Notes: a model not told the origin generated them from the letters alone. Positions 12,761 through 25,269 are shown, counted from the stretch's first letter. The stretch is 64,000 bases of DNA from Muraenolepis orangiensis (GCA_027704905.1 CM051020.1:15036022-15100021), one strand, 5' to 3'. Program-made: numbers and translations.

Positions 12761-12774
12761 GACAACACCCTTTT

Positions 12775-13878
12775 GCCTGGCAACACTGCACCTCCACTAA
12801 CCCTGCACCACCCCCACTAACCCTGCACCACCCCCACTAACACTGCACCACCACCACTAACACTGCACCACCACCACCACAAACACTGCACCACCATCAA
12901 TAGCACTGCACCACCACTAACACTGCACCACCACTAACACTGCACCTCCACTTACACTGCACAACCACCACTAACACTGCACCACCACAACCAACACTGC
13001 ACCACCACCACTGCATCACTTCCACTAACGCTGCACCACCACCACTAACACTTCACCACCACCAAAAACACTGCACCACCACCACTAACACTGCACCACC
13101 ACCACTAACACTGCACCACCACCACAAACACTGCACCAAACCACTAACACTTCACTTCCACTAACGCTGCACCACCACCACTAACACTTCACCACCACCA
13201 AAAACACTGCACCACCACCACTAACACTTCACCTCCACAAACACTGCACCACCACAAACACTGCACCACCACCACTAACACTGCACCACCACTACAAACA
13301 CTACACCACCACCACCACTACCACTACACCACCACCACTAACACTGCACCACCACCACTAACACTGCACCACCACCACTACCACTGCACCACCACCACTA
13401 CCACTACACCACCACCGCTAACACTGCACCACCACCACTACCACTACACCACCACCACTAACACTGCACCACCACCACTACCACTACACCACCACCACTA
13501 ACACTGCACCACCACCACTACCACTGCACCACCACCACTACCACTACACCACCACCACTAACACTGCACCACCACCACTAACACTGCACCACCACCACTA
13601 ACACTGCACCACCACTGCACCACCGCTAATACTGCACCACCACCGCTAACACTGCACCACCACCACTAACACTGCACCACCACCGCTAACACTGCACCAC
13701 CACCGCTAACACTGCACCACCACCGCTAACACTGGACCACCGCTAACACTGCACCACCACCACTAACACTGCACCACCGCTAACACTGCACCACCACCGC
13801 TAACACTGCACCACCACCGCTAACACTGCACCACCGCTAACACTGCACCACCACCGCTAACACTGCACCACCATCACC
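12775..13878. repeat. CCACCACTAACACTGCA minisatellite
   Basis: About 1.1 kb of tandem units built from CACTGCACCACCACCACTAA. The number of CCA triplets per unit varies (2 to 4), and the block changes from CACTAAC to CGCTAAC towards the right end, showing local homogenisation. Confidence 0.95.
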
Positions 13879-13879
13879 A

Positions 13880-14145
13880 TCTGAATCCTAATCTGATGCT
13901 ATACAACCGGTCATATGCAGCAGGGTGTGTATCGCCATGGCAGCATTAGAGCCTAGATGGAAGCTTCTTGGGAGCAGACATCCCCGGGATGCTGTAGCCA
14001 GGCTGCATGGAGGGGCCGTCCACCAATAGCAACGCAGCATGGAGATTCAGACGAGCCGCCTTGCATCAGCACATTTTGGCTAATCTTCCAGTGTGCGCTG
14101 GCGCATCCACAACCCACGTCTACATTATGAAGAGATCATAACTCA
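13880..14145. promoter_or_regulatory. Non-repetitive island, possible regulatory element
   Basis: Complex sequence wedged between two tandem arrays, with an inverted CCAAT-like CCAATAGCAACG and no open frame of note. A short GAAT tetranucleotide run follows at 14147-14174. Weak evidence. Confidence 0.2.
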
Positions 14146-14371
14146 AGGTGAATGAATGAATGAATGAATGAATGGCAGAACTCAGGTTGTTGGGTGCCAT
14201 CATTTCAATTAGACGCAGAGGCTGGTAAATACACCGACTCATCCTTCCCTAAGGCGCTACGACGCCCGCGCTGCTTCACATTAATGCATTCATAGCATGA
14301 CACCAAACCTTCCCCCTCCCCACTATAGACATACACTACACATTGTTTCAGCACTGGTCTTACCATGGGCC

Positions 14372-14464
14372 AGAACCCAGGTCCTGGGCCAGGTCCTGTG
14401 CTAGGTCCTGGGCTAAGTCCTGGGCTAGGTCCTGGGCTAGGTCCTAGGCTAGGTCCTGGGCTAT
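14372..14464. repeat. 12-bp GGTCCTGGGCTA minisatellite
   Basis: Eight or so 12-bp copies (AGGTCCTGGGCT and variants). On the minus strand it encodes a Pro/Gly/Ser repeat flanked by splice-like signals, but no convincing joined exon results. Confidence 0.85.
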
Positions 14465-14825
14465 GTATTGCAGCTGCAGAGAGAGAGGAAGAAACACAAC
14501 ACAGGCGACCTAATTTAGTGATGTATAGCAATGACATAAGGTGATATGAAACATGTCGTACCCACTGACTCATGTAATAAGCTACTGCTGTAAAAGTATG
14601 GAATATGAGCTGATACATAGAATTATTATAATGCATATGATGTAATAATCGAATATACTCTACTGAGAAATAATAGCATATCTCGATAGAATTATGTGAT
14701 TGAATCTGTGGATCTAAAATGTACTTCTATAAAATAATTTGGAAATAATTCATTTGCGTACAATAATCCGATATAACGTACAGTGTGTTACAGTCCAATT
14801 TATAAGCCTCGATAAAGTTTCTTAC

Positions 14826-14865
14826 CTCATATCTTCAGGTGGTGGCGGTGAGGTTTGGGGCACAT
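14826..14865 (-). other. Possible small minus-strand exon
   Basis: On the minus strand an acceptor-like ATCCTTTCAG precedes 40 nt, which are followed by a good donor (GAG|GTAAGAAA). Only one frame is open (VPQTSPPPPEDM). The family is not recognised. Joining it to the next splice-like segment at about 14470 gives an immediate stop, so this may be chance. Confidence 0.2.
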
Positions 14866-15067
14866 CTGAAAGGATAACACATGTTTGTATTGTGCAGTAA
14901 AATGTCCTTTTTGGTCACCTCACATGGGTACCCGGTTCCCAACCTGTGGGTCGGAACCTCAGTTGTAGTCAGTTGCCTGATATGCAGACAGAAACATATA
15001 GAACAGAAAGAGATAGAAACATAAAGAACAGTCTGTTACACATATAACAGTCTAATGACTAAGACAC

Positions 15068-15069
15068 AA

Positions 15070-15107
<38 letters not shown>
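15068..15107. repeat. CTA trinucleotide run
   Basis: ACTACTACT run leading into the 38-bp array. Confidence 0.9.
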
Positions 15108-15119
15108 TACTAACACTAA

Positions 15120-16535
15120 CACAATAAGGACTACTAATACTCCAGTAGGACTTCTAACACGTTAAGGACTACTAACATTTTAAGGACTACTAACACTCCA
15201 GTTGGACTACTAACGCGTTAAGGACTACTTACACTCCAGTTGGACTACTAACACGTTAAGGACTACTTACACTCCAGTTGGACTACTAACGCGTTAAGGA
15301 CTACTTACACTCCAGTAGGACTACTAACACGTTAAGGACTACTAACACTCCAGTTGGACTACTAACGCGTTAAGGACTACTTACACTCCAGTTGGACTAC
15401 TAACACGTTAAGGACTACTAACACTCCAGTTGGACTACTAACACGTTAAGGACTACTAACACTCCAGTTGGACTACTAACACGTTAAGGACTACTAACAC
15501 TCCAGTTGGACTACTAACACGTTAAGGACTACTAACACTCCAGTAGGACTACTAACGCGTTAAGGACTACTTACACTCTAGTAGGACTACTAACGCGTTA
15601 AGGACTACTTACACTCTAGTAGGACTACTAACGCGTTAAGGACTACTAACACTCCAGTTGGACTACTAACACGTTAAGGACTACTTACACTCCAGTTGGA
15701 CTACTAACACGTTAAGGACTACTTACACTCCAGTTGGACTACTTACACTCCAGTTGGACTACTAACACGTTAAGGACTACTTACACTCCAGTTGGACTAC
15801 TAACACGTTAAGGACTACTTACACTCCAGTTGGACTACTAAAGCGTTAAGGACTACTTACACTCCAGTTGGACTACTAACACGTTAAGGACTACTTACAC
15901 TCCAGTTGGACTACTAACACGTTAAGGACTACTAACACTCCAGTTGGACTACTAACACGTTAAGGACTACTAACACTCCAGTTGGACTACTAACACGTTA
16001 AGGACTACTAACACTCCAGTAGGACTACTAACACGTTAAGGACTACTAACACTCCAGTAGGACTACTAACACGTTAAGGACTACTTACACTCTAGTAGGA
16101 CTACTAACGCGTTAAGGACTACTAACACTCCAGTTGGACTACTAACACGTTAAGGACTACTTACACTCCAGTTGGACTACTAACACGTTAAGGACTACTT
16201 ACACTCCAGTTGGACTACTAACGCGTTAAGGACTACTTACACTCCAGTAGGACTACTAACGCGTTAAGGACTACTAACACTCCAGTAGGACTACTAACGC
16301 GTTAAGGACTACTAACACTCTAGTAGGACTACTAACGCGTTAAGGACTACTAACACTCTAGTAGGACTACTAACGCGTTAAGGACTACTAACACTCTAGT
16401 AGGACTACTAACGCGTTAAGGACTACTAACACTCTAGTAGGACTACATACAAGCCAGTAGGACTTCTTACACTACATGTTAAGGACTACTAACACTCCAG
16501 TAGGACTACAAACACTGCCGTAAGACTACTAAGTT
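15120..16535. repeat. 38-bp minisatellite, about 36 copies
   Basis: The unit consists of two half-units, GGACTACTAACACGTTAA and GGACTACTAACACTCCAGTT. Variants include ACGCGTT for ACACGTT, TTACACTC for TAACACTC, and GTAGG for GTTGG. Same-variant units cluster (ACGCGTT at the right end), showing local homogenisation. A CA run follows at 16588-16618. Confidence 0.95.
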
Positions 16536-16586
16536 AACGACTATGACTCTGATAGCACTAACACTTATACCTCCATAACCCTAATG

Positions 16587-16620
<34 letters not shown>

Positions 16621-16639
16621 GCAATCCACTGCTCCTAAT

Positions 16640-18045
16640 ACTAGGATGGGTTAAATGCGTGTGTACATATACTGTATGTGACCAATAACGACGATTCAAA
16701 ATCCTCCAGATTTAGATTTAGAAATGGCGGCACCACCATGAAAATAGTTTCAGTAGCCCTGGCCAGGAAGAGTAACCATGGCTCACCGTGTGTGTGTGTG
16801 TGTGGAAGCCCTGAGCAAACAGAGCATGTGTTAACACTGTGCTGGTCATTACCAGCCCTCCACTGGTCATTCCACAGCCCTGGTCACCTCCACTATAGCC
16901 CACTTACACACTGACAACGGTAGACCAAGACGCTGACATCCACTGGTGTTGACGTATCAAACATAATGGACGGATATTTTTACACTATTCTGTATGAGTA
17001 ATTGCAATACTGAAATCACCTCATGTGTTTCTTTAAAAGTATGAGCGCAATTGACAGCGGTAACGAATATTTCTGGATTTTCTATGCTAATAGTATTAAC
17101 CGCAGTACTGCAATCAACTGTTGATTACATTTCACAAACCATGGAGATGTTTATATGATGATTGTGGAATATTATGAAGAAGGGAATATTATTCCTACTC
17201 TTAAAAATATATAAATACATATAATACATACATATAATTACACATTTGTGGGAAACACCGATTTTATTTTTCTATTTTTCAGCACTGCAAATTACGCATT
17301 GCTTAGACTAAGAAAACTTATAGAAAATATCGAGATTATTGAAACAAATGCTCAGCGATAGTCAGTAAAATATCTCTCTCGACCGTATTAAATACATAAA
17401 ACATTTTTATTAGTCATCAACATCTTTAGAAAATCATCAGTTTAAATGTAGTTCTCCCAGCTCATAGTATTATAGGTAATATTGGTGATACGTGTAATAT
17501 GGTCATGATAGTGTGTAGGCTATGTAGGGTATATTGATCATTTAGGTAATATAAGTTTCATTGGTAATTAATGTCCTATCTGACATTATAGGCAGTATAT
17601 TAGGTGATATTGATAATAATAGTAACGTTACATGAAGCAATATACATAATACAGCTATAAGTTGTATAGACCCAATATATTGTAACAAAGTATGCGATTG
17701 ACATATATTTGAGTATATTTGTAATATATGTTATATTGGTATTATGGTAGTAAAGAATATTGGTAATATAGATTAGTAATTGTAATATATATATATATAT
17801 AATATAGGTAATATATGGTAATAATATATGTACTATTCGTAATACAGGCTAGATGGTAGTAAAACTGTTAATATTGTAACAAAGCTAATATTGATAATAT
17901 AGGTTAATATATTGGTTATATTGGTGATATAGTTTAATATTGGTAATATGGTTATACTGTTAATCTAGTTGTTTTCTATTGAACACAGCATGTAAGTCTC
18001 TGATTATCCTGCATTAACACCTCCAGCTTACTGCCCGCAAGACCA
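16640..18045. other. AT-rich intergenic DNA
   Basis: Dominated by AT-rich sequence with GGTAATATTG-like motifs from 17470 to 17960. No gene recognised. Confidence 0.55.
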
Positions 18046-18049
18046 GAGA

Positions 18050-18250
18050 CACAAGGACCAGACACTAGGAGAGACCAGGCGAGACCAGGCGAGACAAGTA
18101 GAGACCAGGAGAGACGGTAGAGACAAGCAGGGACCAGCAGAAACCAGTAGAGACCAGTAAAGCCAGAAAGGCAGCAGAGACAGTAGAGACCATAGAGACC
18201 ACCGACAGGAGAGACCAGTAGACACCAGGAGAGACCAGTAGAGAGTAGTA
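18050..18250. repeat. GAGACCAG-type minisatellite
   Basis: Imperfect tandem GAGACCAGTA/GAGACCAGGC units of roughly 10-13 bp. Confidence 0.85.
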
Positions 18251-18339
18251 GATTTAGGGATGGGGGGGCATGAAATGTTGGAGGGGCCTCAAAGTCACAT
18301 GACTAAACTGTCCAGCAACCGTCTACTGCTTCTGCAGTA

Positions 18340-18530
18340 GAGGAGGTGATAGACAGTCTTTTGTAGAGGAGGTGAGACAGCCTTGAGAAGAGGAGGTGAG
18401 ACAGTCTATAGAGGAGGTGAGACAGTCTGTAGTTGAGGAGGTGAGACAGTCTGTAGTTGAGGAGGTGAGACCAGCTGTAGAGCAAGTCAGACAGTCTGTA
18501 GTAGTGAAGGTGCAACAGTCTGTAGTAGGG
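18340..18530. repeat. Outlying block of the 24-bp minisatellite
   Basis: Diverged GAGACAGTCTGTAGTTGAGG units matching the main array at 18905-21385. It is separated from that array by a retroelement tail and unique DNA, so the insertion or divergence split an older array. Confidence 0.85.
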
Positions 18531-18574
18531 TTCGGTGATATGGATAAAATCACATATCACAAAACTTTCGCCCT

Positions 18575-18725
18575 AAGATTCCAGATTCCAGATTCTTTAT
18601 TGTCCGTGTGTAACAAGTACCATGGAATGCGTACTCCCACAGTGTGAATTATTTACAACAATACCAGAAGCAAAACTTCACAATAGGTAACAAATAAAAA
18701 TGGTGATAAATAGCAATAATAACAT
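18575..18725 (-). mobile_element. Non-LTR retrotransposon 3' end fragment
   Basis: TTCTTTATTGTCCGTGTGTAACAAGTACCATGGAATGCG and the bases after it resemble, in inverted orientation, the 3' end that recurs at 25690, 29715, 57680, 60890 and 63060 (TTGCAA-AGTACAATGGAATGC with an inverted poly(A)-signal-like TTTATT). It is a diverged, 5'-truncated copy. Confidence 0.5.
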
Positions 18726-18904
18726 GAATAATAACAATAATTATATATTATATCAGTAATTATATCAATGCCGACAACTCCATATCGATATTGCGACTTA
18801 ATTGTAGGGTTGACAATTGGTGCTTTCACAACAAACTCATCAGTAATGAGGATATAATGACTAAGCCAAATAATAGAACACTTATCACATAGGTAAGTGT
18901 CACC

Positions 18905-21385
18905 ATAGAGGTGAGACAGTCTGTACAAGAGGTGAGACAGTCTGTAGTAGAGGAGGTGATAGTCAGTAGAGGAGGTGAGACAGTCTGTACAAGAGGTGAG
19001 ACAGTCTGTAGTAGAGGAGGTGATAGTCAATAGAGGAGGTGAGACAGTCTGTACAAGACGTGAGACAGTCTGTAGTAGAGGAGGTGAGACAGTCTGTACA
19101 AGAGGTGAGACAGTCTGTAGTAGAGGAGGTGATAGACAGTCTGCAGTAGAGGAGCTGAGACAGTCTGTAGTAGAGGAGGTGAGACAGTCTGTAGTAGAGG
19201 AGGTGATAGACAGTCTGTTGTGGGGAAGGTGATAGACAGTCTGTTGTAGAGGAGTGGAGACAGTCTGTAGTAGAGGAGGTGAGACAGTCTGGAGTAGAGG
19301 AGGTGAGACAGTCTTGAGTAGAGAAGGTGAGACAGTCTGGAGTAGAGAAGGTGAGACAGTCTGGAGTAGAGGAGGTGAGACAGTCTTGAGTAGAGAAGGT
19401 GAGACAGTCTGGAGTAGAGAAGGTGAGACAGTCTGGCGTAGAGAAGGTGAGACAGTCTGGAGTAGAGGGGGTGAGACAGTCTGGAGTAGAGAAGGTGAGA
19501 CAGTCTGGAGTAGAGGGGGTGAGACAGTCTGGAGTAGAGAAGGTGAGACAGTCTGGAGTAGAGAAGGTGAGACAGTCTGGCGTAGAGAAGGTGAGACAGT
19601 CTGGAGTAGAGGAGGTGAGACAGTCTGGAGTAGAGAAGGTGAGACAGTCTGGAGTAGAGAAGGTGAGACAGTCTGGAGTAGAGAAGGTGAGACAGTCTGG
19701 AGTAGAGAAGGTGAGACAGTCTGGAGTAGAGGAGGTGAGACAGTCTGGAGTAGAGAAGGTGAGACAGTTTGGAGTAGAGAAGGTGAGACAGTCTGGAGTA
19801 GAGAAGGTGAGACAGTCTGGAGTAGAGGAGGTGAGACAGTCTGGAGTAGAGGAGGTGAGACAGTCTGTAGTAGAGGAGGTGATAGACAGTCTGTTGTGGG
19901 GAAGGTGATAGACAGTCTGTTGTAGAGGAGTGGAGACAGTCTGTAGTAGAGGAGGTGAGACAGTCTGGAGTAGAGGAGGTGAGACAGTCTTGAGTAGAGA
20001 AGGTGAGACAGTCTGGAGTAGAGAAGGTGAGACAGTCTGGAGTAGAGGAGGTGAGACAGTCTTGAGTAGAGAAGGTGAGACAGTCTGGAGTAGAGAAGGT
20101 GAGACAGTCTGGCGTAGAGAAGGTGAGACAGTCTGGAGTAGAGGGGGTGAGACAGTCTGGAGTAGAGAAGGTGAGACAGTCTGGAGTAGAGGGGGTGAGA
20201 CAGTCTGGAGTAGAGAAGGTGAGACAGTCTGGAGTAGAGAAGGTGAGACAGTCTGGCGTAGAGAAGGTGAGACAGTCTGGAGTAGAGGAGGTGAGACAGT
20301 CTGGAGTAGAGAAGGTGAGACAGTCTGGAGTAGAGAAGGTGAGACAGTCTGGAGTAGAGAAGGTGAGACAGTCTGGAGTAGAGAAGGTGAGACAGTCTGG
20401 AGTAGAGAAGGTGAGACAGTCTGGAGTAGAGGAGGTGAGACAGTCTGGAGTAGAGAAGGTGAGACAGTCTGGAGTAGAGAAGGTGAGACAGTCTGGAGTA
20501 GAGAAGGTGAGACAGTCTGGAGTAGAGGAGGTGAGACAGTCTGTCGTAGAGGTGATAGACCGTCTATAGTAGAGGGGGTGATAAGACAGTCTGTAGTATA
20601 TGAGGCGAGACAGTCTGTAGAAGAGGAGATGATAAGACAGTCTTGAGTAGAGAAGGTGAAACAGTCTTGAGTAGAGAAGGTGAGACAGTCTGGCGTAGAG
20701 AAGGTGAGACAGTCTGGAGTAGAGGGGGTGAGACAGTCTGGAGTAGAGAAGGTGAGACAGTCTGGAGTAGAGAAGGTGAGACAGTCTGGAGTAGAGGAGG
20801 TGAGACAGTCTGGAGTAGAGGAGGTGAGACAGTCTGGAGTAGAGGAGGTGAGACAGTCTGGAGTAGAGGAGGTGAGACAGTCTGGAGTAGAGGAGGTGAG
20901 ACAGTCTGGAGTAGAGAAGGTGAGACAGTCTGGAGTAGAGAAGGTGAGACAGTCTGGAGTAGAGGGGGTGAGACAGTCTGGAGTAGAGGAGGTGATACAG
21001 TCTGGAGTAGAGAAGGTGAGACAGTCTGGAGTAGAGAAGGTGAGACAGTCTGGAGTAGAGGAGGTGAGACAGTCTGGAGTAGAGAAGGTGAGACAGTATG
21101 GAGTAGAGGAGGTGAGACAGTCTGGAGTAGAGAAGGTGAGACAGTCTGGAGTAGAGGAGGTGAGACAGTCTGGAGTAGAGGAGGTGAGACAGTCTGGAGT
21201 AGAGAAGGTGAGACAGTCTGGAGTAGAGAAGGTGAGACAGTCTGGAGTAGAGGGGGTGAGACAGTCTGGAGTAGAGGAGGTGATACAGTCTGGAGTAGAG
21301 AAGGTGAGACAGTCTGGAGTAGAGGAGGTGAGACAGTCTGGAGTAGAGGAGGTGAGACAGTCTGGAGTAGAGGAGGTGTCTGTAT
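18905..21385. repeat. 24-bp minisatellite with higher-order repeats
   Basis: About 100 copies of a 24-bp unit (GAGACAGTCTGGAGTAGAGA plus AGGT). Unit variants (TCTTGAGTAG, TCTGGCGTAG, AGGGGGTG, GATAGACAG) occur in the same order in the blocks starting near 19244 and 19920, giving a higher-order period of about 676 bp. A second duplication of 288 bp (12 units) relates 20962 to 21250. Long open frames on both strands come from the 8-codon unit. Confidence 0.95.
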
Positions 21386-21424
21386 TAGTGGAAATAATAA
21401 AAGTAGTTCCATAATTATGCTGGC

Positions 21425-22250
21425 TTGTTAGTTAGCTGGTAGAGTAAGTAAGGGTTGTTAGTTAGGCTGGTAGAGTAAGTAAGACTGGTTAGTTAGCTGG
21501 TAGAGTAAGTAAGACTGGTTAGTTGGCTGGTAGAGTAAGTAAGACAGGTTAGTTAGGCTGGTAGAGTAAGTAAGACTGGTTAGTTGGCTGGTAGAGTAAG
21601 TAAGACTGGTTAGTTGGCTGGTAGAGTAAGTAAGACTGGTTAGTTAGGCTGGTAGAGTAAGTAAGACTGGTTAGTTGGCTGGTAGAGTAAGTAAGACTGG
21701 TTAGTTAGGCTGGTAGAGTAAGTAAGACTGGTTAGTTGGCTGGTAGAGTAAGTAAGACTGGTTAGTTAGGCTGGTAGAGTAAGACTGGTTAGTTAGCTGG
21801 TAGAGTAAGTAAGACTGGTTAGTTAAGCTGGTAGAGTAAGTAAGACTGGTTAGTTGGCTGGTAGAGTAAGTAAGACTGGTTAGTTAGCTGGTAGAGTAAG
21901 TGATGCTGGTTAGTTAGCTGGTAGAGTAAGTAAGACTGGTTAGTTGGCTGGTAGAGTGAGTAAGACTGGTTAGTTAGGCTGGTCGAGTAAGTAAGGCTCA
22001 TTAGTTAGGCTTGTAGAGTAGGTAAGGCTGGTTAGTTAGGCTGGTCGAGTAAGTAAGGCTGGTTAGTTAGGCTGGTAGAGTAAGTTAGGCTGGTTAGTTA
22101 GGATGGTAGAGTAAGTTAGGCTGGTTAGTTAGGATGGTAGAGTAAGTTAGGCTGGTTAGTTAGGATGGTAGAGTAAGTTAGGCTGGTTAGTAAGGCTGGT
22201 CAGTCAGGCTGGTAGAGTAAGTTAGGCTGGTTAGTTAGGCTGGTAGACCT
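21425..22250. repeat. 31-bp GCTGGTAGAGTAAGTAAG minisatellite
   Basis: Tandem GCTGGTAGAGTAAGTAAGAC plus TGGTTAGTTAG units, 30 or 31 bp long. The right end changes to GTTAGGCTGG and GGATGG variants. Confidence 0.95.
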
Positions 22251-22299
22251 AACTAAGAGAGTTAGTAGTAGAAGTTGGGTCTGTCAATGGGTCTGTTAT

Positions 22300-23060
22300 G
22301 TTGGTGTAATGACTCCGTGAAGGTAACGGGCGGCCCTCCCTCCCTCTTCCCTGCCGCCTGCCGTCTGATTACCTGGTCTCGTGTTTGGCGCGCACCGGGT
22401 TAACACGACGTTGTTCACGTGAGCACAGGTGCGTCACACCTGCGCATCCCCGCGGAACGGAGGAGCGCGTGAAGCAGGTGAGCGAGTATGGAAAGCCAAA
22501 TGGGTCATATTCCGCCACCTTCACGGGACAGCGGCACGGCCCGCCTCCGGTTCGACAACACCCCGTTAGATTAAGACGCCGCGGTACTATAGCGGCTGAA
22601 TATATTAATAATTGTAATAATATTATGATAATATAATAATAAAACCGGATATGAAACGTGTCGGTCTTACCTGCTCATAACGAACTGTCTGCTGACTGAA
22701 CATAAACTTTCATTCCGTCACTCTGGACGACCGGAGGGGAATAACGGTGACGGCGGTTAAATCCATCTTGTCGTTGTATTTCTCTCGTCTGTTATTAAAT
22801 ATAATAAATAAAACGGAGAGTGAGCGTCCATGTTGTGTTTTATCAGTTTCAGACACCAGTCCAGACAGTCTCCTGGCGGCGGGGACGCGCCTCAACCGAC
22901 TTGTGCGCGTGCACGTGGAACGGCGCGGGAAGCGAACGGGAGCCGTGCCTGAGTGACGGCCGCCTCTGCAAATCATACTGTGAGCGTGAATCCAGCAGCC
23001 AATGAGGTTAAAACGTTTTGCTAGGTTCCCGCCCAGGTGGTGACGCCGCTGAGACTAAAA
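22300..23060. promoter_or_regulatory. CpG island, possible promoter
   Basis: CpG-rich, with two CACGTG E-boxes (near 22417 and 22914), an inverted-CCAAT-type AGCCAATGAG at about 23000 and GCGCGC runs. There is a donor-like GCAG|GTGAGCG on the + strand at 22478 and a donor-like GCAG|GTAAGA on the minus strand (exon edge at 22671). It could be an upstream alternative rbm33 promoter, or the start of a minus-strand transcript. No coding exon is evident. Confidence 0.45.
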
Positions 23061-23559
23061 CAATAGTGCAGATGTGGGTCACCGGCTGGATTATTATTAT
23101 TATTCAAATGAACGAAACCCGGCTTAACATTTCAGTCGATGTGCATATATCCAACACACCTTGGTCTAATTTATAATAGTCTATATAAGTTCTAAGTCTA
23201 AAAGTTATGTATTTTAATAAAAACGTTTTTGGACAAAAGGTTGACATTTCACAGAAACTATTCATAAACTACACTCTTTGTAGTGTGGAGTTCGCTGGTA
23301 TTTATTACTAGCTTGGTTTTTAAAAAGGGGGTGCTGTTCTGTTCTGTTTCTCCTCGCTAAAGACACTGGACACTGGACTCACACCTAGACCAAATGACAT
23401 GTGCTCAAATGTATGACTTAATTATTTATTCTAAATCGTTTTTCATGCCAATTGTGTTATTGTGTCTTTTTGGATGATCCACCAATCCATAATTAACTAA
23501 GTCCTCCAGCCTCATGTACAATGAGATGGAACTAGAGATCCTTCATTCTCCTCCTCCTC

Positions 23560-23695
23560 CGTTTCAGGAGAATACCAAGAGATTCCCAATCGAAAGGAAC
23601 TGGGTTCGAACCCCAATGTCTGAAGTCTACCTGTAGGCATCCTTGACCAATATGCCTTTGGACAACAATGTCTGCTAAATGAGTAATCGATTGAT
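23560..23695 (+). mobile_element. tRNA-derived SINE fragment
   Basis: A B-box-like GGGTTCGAACCCC is followed by a body with CATCCTTGACCAATATGCC and a tail GTCTGCTAAATGAGT, the same tail theme as other fish SINE/LINE pairs. The A-box half is poorly preserved. Flanking 23060-23560 holds nothing recognisable. Confidence 0.55.
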
Positions 23696-23757
23696 TAAAC
23701 GGTTCTTTTTGAAGTTTCTGTTTGGCCCGCTTTGGTCCTCAATGGCCCTAGTTAGCT

Positions 23758-24052
23758 ATTTTTGACCCTAATTGGGTCTGGGTCTGGGCCTGTCCTGGGT
23801 TTTGCCTGGGCCTGTCCAAGGTCTGTCCTGGGCCTGTCCTAGGTCTGTCCTGGGCCTGTCCTGGGCCTGTCCTAGGTCTGTCCTGGGCCTGTCCTGGGTC
23901 TGTCCTAGATATGTCCTGGGCCTGTCCTAGGTCTGTCCTGGGCCTGTCCTAGGTCTGTCCTGGGCCTGTCCTAGGTCTGTCCTGAGTCTGTCTTGGGCCT
24001 GTCCTAGGTCTGGCCTGAGTCTGTCCTGGGTCTGGCCTGAGTCTGTCCTGGG
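23758..24052. repeat. 11-bp GGCCTGTCCTG minisatellite
   Basis: Alternating GGGCCTGTCCT and AGGTCTGTCCT units, many arranged as 22-bp dimers. Confidence 0.9.
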
Positions 24053-24059
24053 ATGGTTT

Positions 24060-25265
24060 ATTCACCCATAGTCCTCTTGTTAATGTAGGTATTTTAAGTG
24101 AATAAATAGAAAATAAAGGTCATATTCATGTAATAAACTTCCAAGTAAGGAAATCTAATTAGCCAGGCGGCTAAAATCAGATCAATAATACTTTTTGTTG
24201 ATACTTTGTGTTTGTGTTGAGTATTGGAAAAAATCAATACATCATGTACAACATCACATGGGCTGGCTGGGATATCAGCAATGAGAGATGGATACAGGCT
24301 TAGAATCCCATGTGTAGCCAGCTGTTTTAAATACATCCAAAAGCAGCATGCAAAAGTATTCACATTTTTAAAAACATAATGGTCAATTGCTCATTGGTCT
24401 TTGTATGGTTTTACATCTGAAAAGAGGAAATATTGACCAGTTTTAGATTAAATGTGTACAATCCCCCCCCCCAGTTCATTAGAATTCACAGACACTCTTT
24501 CAGCCACCGAGACCTGCTTTCACAGTTGAAAGGCCCCTCCCCGGCCGGGCCCTCAGATATTGACCTTGTTGTTCTGCCTCTCAGCGGGGCCCGTAAGGAC
24601 GCTCCAGTCCAGTGCACACCGCTGTGCCGCGTCTTCCGGCCTCTTTGTGGACATTTGTCAGCCTTGGAGGAATCTGTGTGTGTGTGTGAAAGGCGCCGAA
24701 GAGCGGCTCCTGAGTCCACTGCGACGCGCCTACTCCCAGACTTAAGCGCCCGACACGGACCAGAAAGTCACCAACAGATTAGAAAGAGGATTTGACCTTA
24801 CAGGGGAAAGGAAATTCAAAGGAGTGCCTTGAAAAAAGATTAACCGCCATTTTGAATTTCAACAAGAGTGTCAGTTACTCTTAGGTGGGGGCACTTGGAC
24901 GTGAGCTTGAGAAGAGCAGGAAAGTAAATTAAATTAACCTTGGCTTCACTTACTGTAACCCACACACAGGTACTGGAGTTACAATCTCCTTAAGCGTGCA
25001 ACCGCTCCAAATAGGAAGGAATATGCTGAGTCTGAACTATCTGATATCAGAGAGGGCGCCGACAATCACATAATTAAACATTCATATTTTTATCTTTAAC
25101 TCACAGCACACACAACCCAGACGTTTACACATGAAGGCAGAAACCGCAGGACTAAAAACTACAGTCTGTCTGTCACATCCACGTTTCCATGGTGCTATAT
25201 GGAGTATAGTCTACTATAGTCTACTATATAGTCTACTCTACTATTATTTATATACTACGTATGTA
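24060..25265. other. Unassigned intergenic DNA with GC-richer core
   Basis: No exon recognised. The segment 24470-24800 is GC-richer and complex, a weak candidate regulatory element. Confidence 0.4.
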
Positions 25266-25269
25266 GAAG

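Noticed and set aside
14205..14636. 143-codon minus-strand frame with Pro-Gly-Pro-Ser repeats
   Set aside because: The repeat part is the 12-bp minisatellite; splicing it to the possible exon at 14826-14865 gives a stop within four codons.
15120..16535. Regular repeats resembling a CRISPR array
   Set aside because: The genome is vertebrate, spacers are not unique, and both half-units are repeats; it is a minisatellite.
18905..21430. Long open frames of 160-280 codons on both strands in the 24-bp array
   Set aside because: They are 8-residue tandem repeats with no flanking exon signals; the frames follow from the unit length being a multiple of three.
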